Shown here one piece after another: positions 51,231-60,107 of a stretch of DNA of 64,000 bases. The position numbers were made by a program, and so were the translations under genes. Source of the stretch: JAVSMW01 sp032027005 (GTDB lineage Bacteria; Bacillota; Thermincolia; Thermincolales; UBA2595). The stretch lies in NCBI GenBank assembly GCA_032027005.1, contig JAVSMW010000001.1:1-64000 (forward strand). The letters are read 5' to 3'. Position 1 is the first letter of the stretch, and each line of letters starts with the position of its first letter. The notes under the pieces are model-generated. The model did no database searches. It saw only the letters and a list, made by a program, of their open reading frames with translations, and was not told the origin of the DNA.

Positions 51231-51941
51231 CTATCTATAGGCAAAGTTAAATTTAAACCCATCAAGATATTTATTTTCCAAGATTGTATACTGTTCTTGT
51301 GTCATCACCAGCTCAAGATTATTGATGGCACCGGTGGCGTCTATTCTTTTTTCACTGTTGGCGGCCGGCTTAACTTCCTGATTAGATGAATCTTTGGCAT
51401 AAGCAACTACCAGGTTTTCTAATAGGGGCTGTCTCACCCCTATGTTCTGAGTATTATTTACTACAGTCTGAGATCTTCCACCAAACGAATCCTGGCGGTT
51501 AGACGGAACCTCATTTAATTTCCGTTTATCATCATAGATGGCATATACGTAGACCCTGTCCTTTCGGCGTAAACTGCCGGGTGAAGAATATATCCACTCT
51601 TTGGGAATCGAATAAATCAACTGGTTACTATTCGGTTCCAACCCATGCCGGTCCAGCATGACTTCGACAAACTGATTGCCTTTGGCCACAAATTGAGAGG
51701 TTTCGAGCCCAATAATTGCTTTGGGATCTGTAATCGGATGATCAACCGCCTGCTCAGTTTTGAGGCGGATAATTTTTACGTCAGTGCTACCGATTACATG
51801 ATTTTTTTCAATATCCTTGGCCGCTACTACAACAGTCGTAGTGTTGATGCGGTCATTTAAGTAAAACTCCCATAAAAAAACTAAGCCGGCAGCCCCCATA
51901 ATAAGGAGTATCGATATTAGGGGCTGGATAAATCTTTTCAT
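51231..51941 (-). CDS. cpaB: CpaB/RcpC-like SAF-domain protein
   Basis: A 236-residue protein with one N-terminal membrane segment (~8-24) and a SAF domain (~38-105: VVVAAKDIEKNHVIG) with a small beta-barrel after it, as in CpaB/RcpC, which connect pilus assembly to the wall. The DRVYVYAIYDD and QNIGVRQPLLENLVVAYAK blocks also fit the family. ATG 51941 overlaps the stop of the kinase gene (ATGA, 4 bp) with AAAGGAGGTG upstream, so it is translationally coupled. No secretin (CpaC) follows, as expected for a monoderm cell. Confidence 0.82.
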   Translation of the reverse strand: MKRFIQPLISILLIMGAAGLVFLWEFYLNDRINTTTVVVAAKDIEKNHVIGSTDVKIIRLKTEQAVDHPITDPKAIIGLETSQFVAKGNQFVEVMLDRHGLEPNSNQLIYSIPKEWIYSSPGSLRRKDRVYVYAIYDDKRKLNEVPSNRQDSFGGRSQTVVNNTQNIGVRQPLLENLVVAYAKDSSNQEVKPAANSEKRIDATGAINNLELVMTQEQYTILENKYLDGFKFNFAYR

Positions 51942-53641
51942 TTAAACACCTCCTTTTTTTCAGTCAAACGTTGATATACATTCTTAAGATGCCTGAATAT
52001 CATTCTGCTGCTGTTTTCTTGAATAGTAGATAAGGCAGGAGCAATCCTCCGCACAACAGGATACAGTTCGCGGTCCAATGTTTCCCGGACGTCCGGGTAA
52101 TTATAGACCAGGTCACCCTTCCATAAAGCTGAATAAGCCAGATGTGGGTCGATAAATGGCACATATGCTATGGGATCACAAGGAAGGCCCAGTTGCTCCC
52201 GGAGAACGGGATTGGTATATTTGTTCAAAATAAATTCGGCACAGCAACCTCCTGAATCTTCCAATTGGCAGACTAGCTCCATGATCTTTAGTTCTTCAGG
52301 AATACATTCAGGGGCCACATCAAGTTCTTTAAAATCTATTTTGGCCGTCCTGTCTATTAATGCGGGGTCAGGGTCCACTACCAAAAATATGTGGTCTGCC
52401 TGTCTGAGAATCTGGCTGACACCCTGATGACACCAGTTAGTAGAGATATCCAGCAGGATAACGGATAGATTCTTTACCGAATAAATCAAACTAAGCATTT
52501 CTGCCGGGGACCAATCTTTGATGGTTTGCCTTGACGGGTCCAACAAGACCCAGTTAACCCCATTTTCGTTAAAGAAATAATCCCTGTTAATCGGTCTTTG
52601 GCCTCTTATTTCATGTGCCAGAGATACATAGCGGCCATCTGTCTTCTGTCTCAAAAACAAAGCATCATACATATAAGGGATATTGGCCGGAAATTCCACG
52701 ACCCCTACCGAGCGATTCCTTTTGGCCAGGGCTGCAGCCAGATTAGCTGTGATAAATGAAGAGCCCGCTCTGGCAGAAAGGCTGCCGATCACCACCAGTT
52801 TATTGGTGACTTCCATGTATTGTACATTTGGGGCTGTAGTTCGGATTAACTCATCACTTTTCTGAGTATTGTCTAAATCAGCTATCACTTCCTCAACTCT
52901 CTGATATCTCAAATCCGGGTTACTGGAAGTACACTTTTTGATAATCCTTTCAATTTCGACTGATAAGGCAGAATTGATTTGCGTCACAGGCAGGATACAA
53001 TATGGCGGTTGATTAGGGTTATATCCTGTCAAAACATGATAAAGGGTTGCCCCCAAACCATAGATGTCTGACCTGTTATCGGGATGTCCCATCCCGGAGT
53101 ATTGTTCAGGTGCGGCATAACCTTTTGTGCCGATACAAAGGGTCTCACTGTCATTTTCCTCATGGTTTACACGGGCAATTCCCAAATCAACCAACTTAAC
53201 ATTATTCTCATTGTCAATAATAATGTTTCCAGGTTTCATGTCCCGATAAATAATCGGGTTTGGTTTAAGGTTATGTAAATATGCCAGAATTTCGCACAGC
53301 TGCCTGCCCCATCTGATTATATTTTCCGCTGAACATAGTTCCCTGCATTTTATCAAATCTTTTAAGCTGGAACCATCAAAATAATCCTCAACTATATAAA
53401 TGTAGTCCTTACGTTCAATGAGATCCACTATTCTGGGTATACACCGGTGATTTACTTTTTTTAGTATTTCTACTTCTGCCAACAAATTGGTACGCAGTTG
53501 CTTTCTGGTGTTTACTTCCTTAACTGCCCAATAATTGCCAATCTTCAAATTCTGAGCCAGATATACCTGCCCCGATCCACCTTTGCCTAATACCCGGATG
53601 ATTTTATATTTGCCATCTAAAATTTCATTATCACTTAACAT
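51938..53641 (-). CDS. Ser/Thr protein kinase fused to TadZ/MinD-like domain
   Basis: A 567-residue fusion. The kinase half (~1-265) has GKGGSGQVY (19-27), catalytic Lys41 (AVKEV), YRDMKPGN with Asp134 and Asn139, DLG instead of DFG (Asp152), and APEQ (177-180). All key residues are present, so it should be active. The second half (~280-540) is MinD-like: IGSLSARAGSSFITANLAAAL (a P-loop with no Lys) and an LLDI region that keeps the Asp. It thus resembles TadZ/CpaE without ATPase activity. No membrane segment is seen, unlike PASTA kinases. ATG 53641 follows AGGTGGGAA; the longer ATG 53683 lacks a site. It heads the Tad-like operon and probably controls it by phosphorylation. Confidence 0.85.
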   Translation of the reverse strand: MLSDNEILDGKYKIIRVLGKGGSGQVYLAQNLKIGNYWAVKEVNTRKQLRTNLLAEVEILKKVNHRCIPRIVDLIERKDYIYIVEDYFDGSSLKDLIKCRELCSAENIIRWGRQLCEILAYLHNLKPNPIIYRDMKPGNIIIDNENNVKLVDLGIARVNHEENDSETLCIGTKGYAAPEQYSGMGHPDNRSDIYGLGATLYHVLTGYNPNQPPYCILPVTQINSALSVEIERIIKKCTSSNPDLRYQRVEEVIADLDNTQKSDELIRTTAPNVQYMEVTNKLVVIGSLSARAGSSFITANLAAALAKRNRSVGVVEFPANIPYMYDALFLRQKTDGRYVSLAHEIRGQRPINRDYFFNENGVNWVLLDPSRQTIKDWSPAEMLSLIYSVKNLSVILLDISTNWCHQGVSQILRQADHIFLVVDPDPALIDRTAKIDFKELDVAPECIPEELKIMELVCQLEDSGGCCAEFILNKYTNPVLREQLGLPCDPIAYVPFIDPHLAYSALWKGDLVYNYPDVRETLDRELYPVVRRIAPALSTIQENSSRMIFRHLKNVYQRLTEKKEVFK

Positions 53642-53873
53642 TTCCCACCTGCCTGCAAAGATATATTTCGTATAATTACCCATATTTAACTTTTAATGTC
53701 ATTTTTCCTTCCAGCTTGTCCCAAATGCGGGTTTAATGTCGTAAAATGCATTTTTAGAGTGTTTTTTAAAAAATAAAGCAGGGAGCTTATGGCTGCTTCA
53801 TGAGCAAACGTCGATGGTTTTGTCAGACGCTGCCGAACCTTCATTCTATAAAAATACAACTTAAACCAGACCA

Positions 53874-53902
53874 TAAAAAAAGAACACCGCCTCATGGTGT
53901 TC
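53874..53902 (-). terminator. Intrinsic terminator after Cys-rich gene
   Basis: On the minus strand GAACACC and GGTGTTC form a 7-bp stem with a 7-nt loop, followed by TTTTTTTATGG. It ends the speE transcript about 35 bp past the Cys-rich gene. Confidence 0.8.
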
Positions 53903-53935
53903 CGAAAAAGGTTATTTTTCAATTCATCCCGGATA

Positions 53936-54046
53936 CTATTCCAGGGTCAGGGGACAGCAGCCGGCACATACTTCCTCACATGGCATGTCCAACAACTCGC
54001 AGTAGTACTCGAGGGTATGTTTGTCCTGATAAGAATACTCACACAT
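53936..54046 (-). CDS. 36-residue cysteine-rich protein
   Basis: GGGAGGG with 8-nt spacing precedes ATG 54046 and a 36-codon frame with six cysteines: Cys2, 16, 23, 27, 30 and 31 (CEEVCAGCC near the end). The pattern C-x3-C-x2-CC suggests metal or Fe-S binding. It starts 25 bp after the spermidine synthase stop and ends before a terminator, so it is part of that operon. The function is unknown and it is not in any family I can name. The short length is the main doubt. Confidence 0.55.
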   Translation of the reverse strand: MCEYSYQDKHTLEYYCELLDMPCEEVCAGCCPLTLE

Positions 54047-54071
54047 TCTCTTTACCCTCCCAGTGCTGATT

Positions 54072-54926
54072 TCAGTGTGTCTTTTGGTCTTCTTTTATCA
54101 GAAGCTGGCGCACAAAATTAGGTAGGGCAAAACATGCTTTATGAATGTCGGAATTGTAATATTTCAGGTTCATTTTTGTGAGCATTTTCTGTTCAACTTT
54201 TGCTGCTAAAGGATCATATTCCTTACTGCCGACAGTAAAACTGAAAAAACCGCCTATATAGGAAGCAATACTGGTGAGATAAGTCCTTGTGATGGGGAAA
54301 ATACCTGATAACTTTTTATTGACACTAGCTAACAAATCTGCGTTGAATTGGGGAGACTCGGTCTGAGCAACCATAATTCCGTCCTGTTGCAAAGAATTAT
54401 AAACATCACGGTAAAAACCTTCACTAAATAATGCTACAGCCGGTCCTACAGGGTCAGAAGAATCGATAATGACAGCATCATAATAATTTTGCTTCTTTTT
54501 GATGAATTTGAGACCATCCTCTATGAAAATGTTAACTCTTTTATCATTTAACCCACAGCTGATTCTGGGTAAGTACTCCTTGCTGGCCCAAATTACTTTC
54601 CCGTCAATCTCCACCAGATCCACCTGTTGAATGGTTTGATGTTTCAGGATCTCTTTAACAGTTCCGCCGTCTCCCCCGCCGATAACGAGTACCTTTTGAG
54701 GGTGAGGATGTGAAATCAAAGCGGGATGAGCTATCATTTCATGATAAATAAACTCATCCCTCTCGGTAGTCTGAATTACACCATCAAGTACCAACGCCCG
54801 GCCAAACTCGTTTGTTTCAATGATTGCCAGGTGTTGATATTCTGTCTGCTCCGTATAAACGGTTTTTGTAAATTTCCAATTGACACTGTATCCTGCGGTG
54901 TTTTCTTCGGTAAGCCAGAAATCCAT
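54072..54926 (-). CDS. speE: Polyamine aminopropyltransferase (spermidine synthase)
   Basis: A 284-residue SpeE. It begins MDFWLTE as family members do, and has VIGGGDGGTVKEILKH (SAM/dcSAM site), VDLVEID, and YDAVIIDSSDPVGPA with the catalytic Asp. It transfers an aminopropyl group from decarboxylated SAM to putrescine. The open frame extends to 55022, but the upstream 32 residues are not conserved, and ATG 54926 gives the standard length, with AGGAGGTG about 14 nt before it, a longer spacing than usual. It follows the AAA+/Fis regulator gene in the same direction and precedes the Cys-rich gene. Confidence 0.9.
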   Translation of the reverse strand: MDFWLTEENTAGYSVNWKFTKTVYTEQTEYQHLAIIETNEFGRALVLDGVIQTTERDEFIYHEMIAHPALISHPHPQKVLVIGGGDGGTVKEILKHQTIQQVDLVEIDGKVIWASKEYLPRISCGLNDKRVNIFIEDGLKFIKKKQNYYDAVIIDSSDPVGPAVALFSEGFYRDVYNSLQQDGIMVAQTESPQFNADLLASVNKKLSGIFPITRTYLTSIASYIGGFFSFTVGSKEYDPLAAKVEQKMLTKMNLKYYNSDIHKACFALPNFVRQLLIKEDQKTH

Positions 54927-55014
54927 AATGTTGTAACGACACCTCCTAAGATAATCCCCTAAGCCTTCTATAAAATATGTTAGGAATCCTGCCTTTATAC
55001 GAAAGTATTGGGAT

Positions 55015-56751
55015 TTATTCATTTAGAAGATTAAATTTCTCTAATTTCTGGTACAAGCTGGCTCTGGAAATTCCAAGCTGTTGGGCAGCTTTAACTTTAT
55101 TCCCTCCGTTTTGCTGAATTGCCTGCATAATAGTATTACGCTCAGTTTCATCAAGAATAAATTTCAAAGTCGTTTTTTTGTTTTTCTTGGTCTCGTTAGT
55201 TACAGCTTTTTTCAAATATGCCGGAAGATGATGGACCTGAATTAGTTCCTCTTCAATAAAGTCAAAGGAGTAAGATAAAACACGTTCCAGCTCTCTAATA
55301 TTGCCAGGCCATGCGTGTTTAATTAAGATTCTGTATACTTCTGAGGAAATTCCTGTGACCTTTTTGCCAAATTCCCGGTTGTATTTTTCAATAATGTTAT
55401 TGGTCAGCAGTTCCATATCTTCCTGCCGTTCACGTAAAGGCGGAATATTTAAGCATAAAACATTCAGCTGATAGTAGAGATCCTCCCTGAATAACTTCAG
55501 CCCTATAAGATCTTCCAAATTACTGCTGGTGGCCGCCACCAGCCTGACATCAACCGCTCGAACAATGTCTTCCCCTGTTCTTTGGATTGTCTTGTCCCGC
55601 AAGACTTGCATAAGCCTTTCCTGTATGGCCGGTGACATCTGGTCTATTTCATTCAGAAACAAAGTTCCCCGGTCGCAGATTTCAAATTTTCCAACCAAAT
55701 CATTCTTTTTGGTTCTGCCCATAACACCGGCGACAGCCCCAAATAACTCAACCTCAAGCAAGTTATCGGGGAACTCCGAACAGTTTATATGGACAAAGGG
55801 ACCAAACTTTCTATTGCTCTCCCTGTGGATAGCATGAGCAAACAATTGTTTACCGGTACCCTGTTCTCCCCGCAGTAATATAGGGGTATTGCCTGGTGCA
55901 TGCTTTAGAATAGATTCTTTGAGCATAGATATGGCCTGACTTTTACCGACAATATTTTCTTTTGTAAACTTAGCCCCGGAAGCAGCCTCAAGCCGCTCAC
56001 TGTAAAAAGCAATCTTGCTCTTTAGGGTCTTTACTTTATTGACCAGTACATCCATCTCAGAAACCGGTTTGAACATTATTTTGCCTACCGCACCAACTAC
56101 TTCACTGCCGTTAAAAATCGGCAGATTTGTAACAATAACATCCTGCCCCTTAATGGACCGGCGTTCCACATATTCGTTTTCCACTGATTCGAAAACACCG
56201 GTTAGATCCAGTTCCGGTAAAACATCTGCGATATACTTGCCTGTAACCTTTTCTTTATCTGAATTAATAAACTGGCAAAATGCGTCATTGCATCCTTCAA
56301 TAATGCCAACTTTATCTATAATTACAGCACCTTCCAGCACGCTCTCCAGTAAAGCCTGGGTAACCTGGCGCAGCTCTTTTAAAGAAGACATATCTTCTAC
56401 CATCTGCCGTAAAATAAGTACATCCTCAAAAACAACAACAGCCCCCATAATCTCATTCCCTCTTAATATAGGGGTCAGGTTAGCAAGACAAACTCTCTCA
56501 CTTATATTAACCTTCTGACCTAATTCCGCTTTACCAGTTTGCAAGACAAAGGGTAAATGTGAATCGGGTATAATTTCCTGTATATATTTACCCATAAGGT
56601 TTTCATTAGAGTCAAGCATTTTAAGGGCAGACTTGTTCACAGAGACAATGTAACCATCCTTATCAACAGCAATCACACCATTATAAGTTGAATCCAGAAC
56701 AAAGTTGAGGTTATATTCCCAATTATCTAAAATGGTTTTGGACAATGTCAT
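55015..56751 (-). CDS. PAS-AAA+-Fis regulator without GAFTGA motif
   Basis: A 578-residue regulator: two PAS domains (~10-125 and ~130-235), an AAA+ domain and a Fis-type HTH at the C-terminus (NGGNKVKAAQQLGISRASLY). Walker A is GEQGTGKQ (295-302) and the Walker B end is LFLNEI, with Asn where family members have Asp (367). The loop that should contain GAFTGA reads GAVAGVMGRTKKND (from 338). Without it a sigma-54 contact is unlikely, so it may act on sigma-70-type RNA polymerase, as TyrR does. ATG 56751 follows GGGGGATATAAAC. It is the first gene of the unit that includes speE. Confidence 0.87.
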   Translation of the reverse strand: MTLSKTILDNWEYNLNFVLDSTYNGVIAVDKDGYIVSVNKSALKMLDSNENLMGKYIQEIIPDSHLPFVLQTGKAELGQKVNISERVCLANLTPILRGNEIMGAVVVFEDVLILRQMVEDMSSLKELRQVTQALLESVLEGAVIIDKVGIIEGCNDAFCQFINSDKEKVTGKYIADVLPELDLTGVFESVENEYVERRSIKGQDVIVTNLPIFNGSEVVGAVGKIMFKPVSEMDVLVNKVKTLKSKIAFYSERLEAASGAKFTKENIVGKSQAISMLKESILKHAPGNTPILLRGEQGTGKQLFAHAIHRESNRKFGPFVHINCSEFPDNLLEVELFGAVAGVMGRTKKNDLVGKFEICDRGTLFLNEIDQMSPAIQERLMQVLRDKTIQRTGEDIVRAVDVRLVAATSSNLEDLIGLKLFREDLYYQLNVLCLNIPPLRERQEDMELLTNNIIEKYNREFGKKVTGISSEVYRILIKHAWPGNIRELERVLSYSFDFIEEELIQVHHLPAYLKKAVTNETKKNKKTTLKFILDETERNTIMQAIQQNGGNKVKAAQQLGISRASLYQKLEKFNLLNE

Positions 56752-56830
56752 GTTTATATCCCCCAAATAAAAGCCGTAAATCACATTATTTTGATACGGT
56801 ATTCATACAAATTAAGTACCAGGATTTTCC

Positions 56831-56958
56831 GATGGCCAATCGCCACTAAGACTCCTGCTTCTGTAAGCGTGAGATGAGTGGCGCTAAGCCCCTGAATAAG
56901 TTCAGCTAAACTTCAGGTGGAGTTTAAAACTCCACCTGAAGTTTAGTTTCACTTTATA
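56831..56958 (-). repeat. Dispersed ~128-bp repeat, copy B, with a 20-bp perfect palindrome
   Basis: This copy matches copy A (46338-46460) in reverse complement. It contains a nearly perfect hairpin: 20-bp arms at 56906-56925 and 56927-56946 separated by a single A (arms centred on CTTCAGGTGGAG/CTCCACCTGAAG). It lies in the gap upstream of the AAA+/Fis gene and upstream of the small membrane protein gene. Length, palindrome and inverted copies fit a small repeated element such as a MITE or a structured RNA gene; no open frame is present. Confidence 0.8.
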
Positions 56959-57171
56959 GCTTATTTTATATTATACCGTATCATTTTGACTTCACTTTTT
57001 CCTGTAACGGTCGGTTTTAGTTACTTAACGGCAAAGTCAGCAAATTAGCAGTCAATTTGAGGGACCAAAAATTGGTATTTATAATTTGTTTCTTTCTGAT
57101 GATTCCTTTTTAATGAATTTGGAGGCACAAGTCAGGAAATAATTTAAACTGAACAGAAAGGAGTGGTCACG

Positions 57172-57396
57172 ATGTCTGGTAAAATACTTGCTGCCTTGCT
57201 GCTGGTTTTTGGCGGCGGAGTTACGATTTATATATTGTTTAAAATGGCTTTGGCGGTAATTCAACCTATAGCTAAGAAAAAAATTGAACAGAAAATGCTT
57301 CAGGATAAAGCCGATCAGCTGCAAAACAGCCTCAAACTTCATGAACAGGTTGATCAGACTAAAGTAAAGCAAACTCAACAAAACATGAAAAAATAG
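57172..57396 (+). CDS. 74-residue membrane protein with charged C-terminal helix
   Basis: A small protein with one N-terminal membrane segment (LAALLLVFGGGVTIYILFKMA) and a C-terminal helix rich in Lys, Gln and Asp, probably coiled coil. AAAGGAG with 8-nt spacing favours ATG 57172 over an in-frame GTG at 57163. It is transcribed alone, convergent with yifB. No family is recognised; size and layout suggest a membrane-bound helper or scaffold peptide. Confidence 0.65.
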   Translation: MSGKILAALLLVFGGGVTIYILFKMALAVIQPIAKKKIEQKMLQDKADQLQNSLKLHEQVDQTKVKQTQQNMKK

Positions 57397-57428
57397 ATTT
57401 TTCCAGCGTTAACTTATGAAGTTCCGGT

Positions 57429-58967
57429 TTAGTGCGCATAAGCCCTGTCGAAGCTCCGGTACTGAATGGCTTCGGCAATATGTTCCGGACCTATTGCCTC
57501 ATTTTCACTTAAATCAGCAATGGTCCTGGCGACTTTTAAAATTCTATTGTAAGCTCTTACACTTAACTGAAGCCTCTCAAAGGCATCTTTCAGTAATTTG
57601 GATGAACTCCCGGAAACTTGACAGTAAGAACGAATTTCATTACTCCCCATTTGGGCATTAGCACTTATTGAAGTCCCGCAGAATCTTTGTGCCTGTTTTT
57701 TTCTCGCTTGCACCACACGCTGCCTGATTAAACTGGATGATTCAATTTTTATATTGCTGTCCTTAAGTTCCCCGTAACTTATGCGGGGAACTTCAATGTG
57801 AATATCTATCCTGTCCAGCAGGGGCCCTGAGATCCTGTTTCTGTATCTGCTGATCTCAACAGGAGTACAGGTGCATTCTCTGGTACTGTCACCCAGGAAC
57901 CCGCAGGGACAGGGATTCATAGCAGCCACCAGCATCAGCTTCGCCGGAAATTCAATGCTCCCGGCGACTCTTGAAACTATCACCTGCCCATCTTCCAACG
58001 GCTGTCTTAATGCTTCGAGGGTGTCCCTGTTGAATTCGGGGAATTCATCCATAAACAATATTCCATTATGGGCTAAACTTATTTCCCCGGGTTGTGGAAT
58101 TCTACCACCACCCACCATCCCGGACTTTGTTGCACTATGATGGGGCGAGCGGAATGGTCTGTTTAAAATTAAAGGGTTCTTTTGATTAATTAAGCCTGCC
58201 ACACTGTAAATCTTTGTCGTTTCTAAGGCCTCTTCTAAAGAAAGGGTGGGAGTTAAATGCCGAACTCTATGAGCCAGCATTGTTTTACCTGAACCCGGCG
58301 GGCCCACCATCAGGATATTATGCCCCCCAGCGGCAGCAATTTCCAGGGCTCTTTTGGCCTTATGATTACCTTTGACATCAGCCATATCTTTTAAAGGTTC
58401 TGAATTTGCCGAATCAAACAATTTCTGTATATTTACTTCATGCTTGTCAATCTCGCTCTTACCAAGGCAAAATCCTACAATCTCCTTCAGGCCGGAAACC
58501 GGATAAATATCCACTTTACCAATGAGAGCGGCTTCATCCCTGTTTTCCCAGGGCACTATAATCCCCGAATAATGTCTATCAACGGCTACCATAACCCTGG
58601 GAAGAATGCCGGTAACCCCCTTGACGCTCCCATCCAACGATAACTCCCCTATGTAGACATAATTGGCATAAACTTCTCCGGTAATCTGCCCTGATGCCGC
58701 CAAAATACCGACCGCGATGGGCAAGTCATATACTGGTCCTTCTTTTTTGAGGTTCGCGGGAGCTAAATTCACGGTAATGCGGCCAATAGGAAAATGCAGA
58801 CCACAGTTTTTCACAGCCGCCCTGACCCTGTCTTTGGCTTCTTTGACGGCCAATGAAGGGAGCCCCACTATGTCAAAACCCGGCAGTCCGGATGAAATGT
58901 CAACTTCCACATCCACCATATAACCATCCAACCCTGACAATCCAACACTTTTAACTACAGCCAGCAT
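57429..58967 (-). CDS. YifB/ComM-family AAA+ Mg-chelatase-like ATPase
   Basis: A 512-residue YifB-family protein. An N-terminal Lon-like S5 domain (~1-170) is followed by a Mg-chelatase-type AAA+ domain with Walker A GPPGSGKT (222-229) and FMDEFPEF (Walker B), a SPHHSATKSGMVGGG loop, and a C-terminal domain (RAYNRILKVARTIADL). In ComM this helicase promotes branch migration during natural transformation. All ATPase residues are present. ATG 58967 has a weak site. Its neighbour yraN is a common partner near this gene in other genomes. Confidence 0.9.
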   Translation of the reverse strand: MLAVVKSVGLSGLDGYMVDVEVDISSGLPGFDIVGLPSLAVKEAKDRVRAAVKNCGLHFPIGRITVNLAPANLKKEGPVYDLPIAVGILAASGQITGEVYANYVYIGELSLDGSVKGVTGILPRVMVAVDRHYSGIIVPWENRDEAALIGKVDIYPVSGLKEIVGFCLGKSEIDKHEVNIQKLFDSANSEPLKDMADVKGNHKAKRALEIAAAGGHNILMVGPPGSGKTMLAHRVRHLTPTLSLEEALETTKIYSVAGLINQKNPLILNRPFRSPHHSATKSGMVGGGRIPQPGEISLAHNGILFMDEFPEFNRDTLEALRQPLEDGQVIVSRVAGSIEFPAKLMLVAAMNPCPCGFLGDSTRECTCTPVEISRYRNRISGPLLDRIDIHIEVPRISYGELKDSNIKIESSSLIRQRVVQARKKQAQRFCGTSISANAQMGSNEIRSYCQVSGSSSKLLKDAFERLQLSVRAYNRILKVARTIADLSENEAIGPEHIAEAIQYRSFDRAYAH

Positions 58968-58995
58968 GTTTTAAGCACCACACTTCAAAGTAAGA

Positions 58996-59358
58996 TTAAA
59001 AACAATTTTGCAAAATCTCTGCAGACTCAAACATATTTTGTTCGTTAAGATACACTGAGCAAACATCAAAACGACAGGGTACCCCCAATAAAAATTTCTT
59101 TTGCAGATAAAATGCTGCCAAGCACCTTAATTTAGCCCGTTTTTTATGATTAACCGCCTCCTCCGCTCTGCCCCATTTTAGGCTTTTCCGGGTTTTCACT
59201 TCAATAAAGACCAGGGTTTTCTGATCCCTGGCAATGATGTCAATTTCCCCAAACCGGCAGCGAAAGTTTCGCGCCAGAATAACCAGGCCTTTCTCTTTAA
59301 GCAGTTCAACGGCTATCTCCTCGCCGATGGCTCCGATTGTACGGTTATTCGCCTTCAC
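58996..59358 (-). CDS. YraN/UPF0102 family endonuclease-like protein
   Basis: A 120-residue protein of the UPF0102 family, with a PD-(D/E)XK-like nuclease fold: GEEIAVELLKEKGLVILARNFR, then RFGEIDIIARD, and TLVFIEVKTRKS with the catalytic Glu-x-Lys. The function is not known; its presence beside yifB suggests DNA processing. I use GTG 59358 behind GAGGTG; an in-frame GTG at 59367 is three codons longer. It is 28 bp upstream of yifB. Confidence 0.85.
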   Translation of the reverse strand: MKANNRTIGAIGEEIAVELLKEKGLVILARNFRCRFGEIDIIARDQKTLVFIEVKTRKSLKWGRAEEAVNHKKRAKLRCLAAFYLQKKFLLGVPCRFDVCSVYLNEQNMFESAEILQNCF

Positions 59359-59550
59359 TGAAAACACCTCAAAGCAATTATATCAGCTGCCTTGTCTGTT
59401 AACAGTGATAAGTCTATGACAATTCGCTGATAAGCTGATGAGTATCATAAACGATAACTATGGAAATAATACAGAAAATCAATCTCTTGATATTAACTCT
59501 CAGACAAGAACTTCTTAGAAAGTACAAAAAAACTGATAAGGGGTTACTTA

Positions 59551-60018
59551 ATGGATAAAAGACTATTGTTACATAAGTTAAACTGGTTCTACAGTCTGGA
59601 ACTCAACCAAGTGGACTTGTATACTACACAAAGCAAAACCTTTAAAGGTACCTATATTGGCCAAGGGTTTGAGCGCATTGCCTATATCGAACAACAACAT
59701 GTGGATAATATAGCAGAGAAAATAAAGGAGATGGGAGAACATCCCACACTTATACGTGATGTTATTTCTCCCATCCTTGGTAGCGTTGCCGGAAAACTAA
59801 TTTCATTTTCTGGTATTGAAAATACATTGAAAGCTAACATGATTATTGAAAAAAAAGCGATGAAGGACTACAAAGATTTAATTAAAACTCTTGAAGCAGA
59901 AAATAATTGTGATGAAGAACTGTTGAAAATACTAATAGCCAACCACGTTGATGAAGATTTGCATACATCGTGGTTTTACGTTAAAGTTAAGGAGTTACAA
60001 CCGGATCAGGAACTTTAA
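59551..60018 (+). CDS. Ferritin-like (Coq7-type) di-iron protein
   Basis: A 155-residue four-helix protein resembling the ferritin-like Coq7/DMQ hydroxylase family. Two ExxH pairs are visible, ERIAYIEQQH near 42-51 and HVDEDLHTSW near 132-141, plus a Glu in the third helix (IIEKKAMKDY). The pairs are the likely iron ligands. Coq7 hydroxylates a ubiquinone precursor, but in an anaerobe without ubiquinone the reaction is probably different, such as peroxide or oxygen detoxification. AAGGGG precedes ATG 59551. It stands alone in this direction. Confidence 0.65.
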   Translation: MDKRLLLHKLNWFYSLELNQVDLYTTQSKTFKGTYIGQGFERIAYIEQQHVDNIAEKIKEMGEHPTLIRDVISPILGSVAGKLISFSGIENTLKANMIIEKKAMKDYKDLIKTLEAENNCDEELLKILIANHVDEDLHTSWFYVKVKELQPDQEL

Positions 60019-60048
60019 AGACTACATTCTCAGCATCAAAATCACACC

Positions 60049-60079
60049 AAAAAGAGGACCGGCATAATTCGCCGTCCTC
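60049..60079. terminator. Terminator between convergent genes
   Basis: GAGGACCGGC pairs with GCCGTCCTC (one bulge, 7-nt loop). On the minus strand it is followed by TTTTTGG, so it mainly ends the small exported protein gene. Confidence 0.65.
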
Positions 60080-60107
60080 AATTATCTGATGTCCTCAACT
60101 GCGTTAT

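Noticed and set aside
53686..53922. Minus-strand 78-codon frame after the Cys-rich gene
   Set aside because: It begins within the terminator hairpin region, has no ribosome site and no similarity to known proteins.
57079..57381. Minus-strand 100-codon frame opposite the small membrane protein
   Set aside because: The plus-strand gene has a good ribosome site and sensible protein; this frame is its complement.
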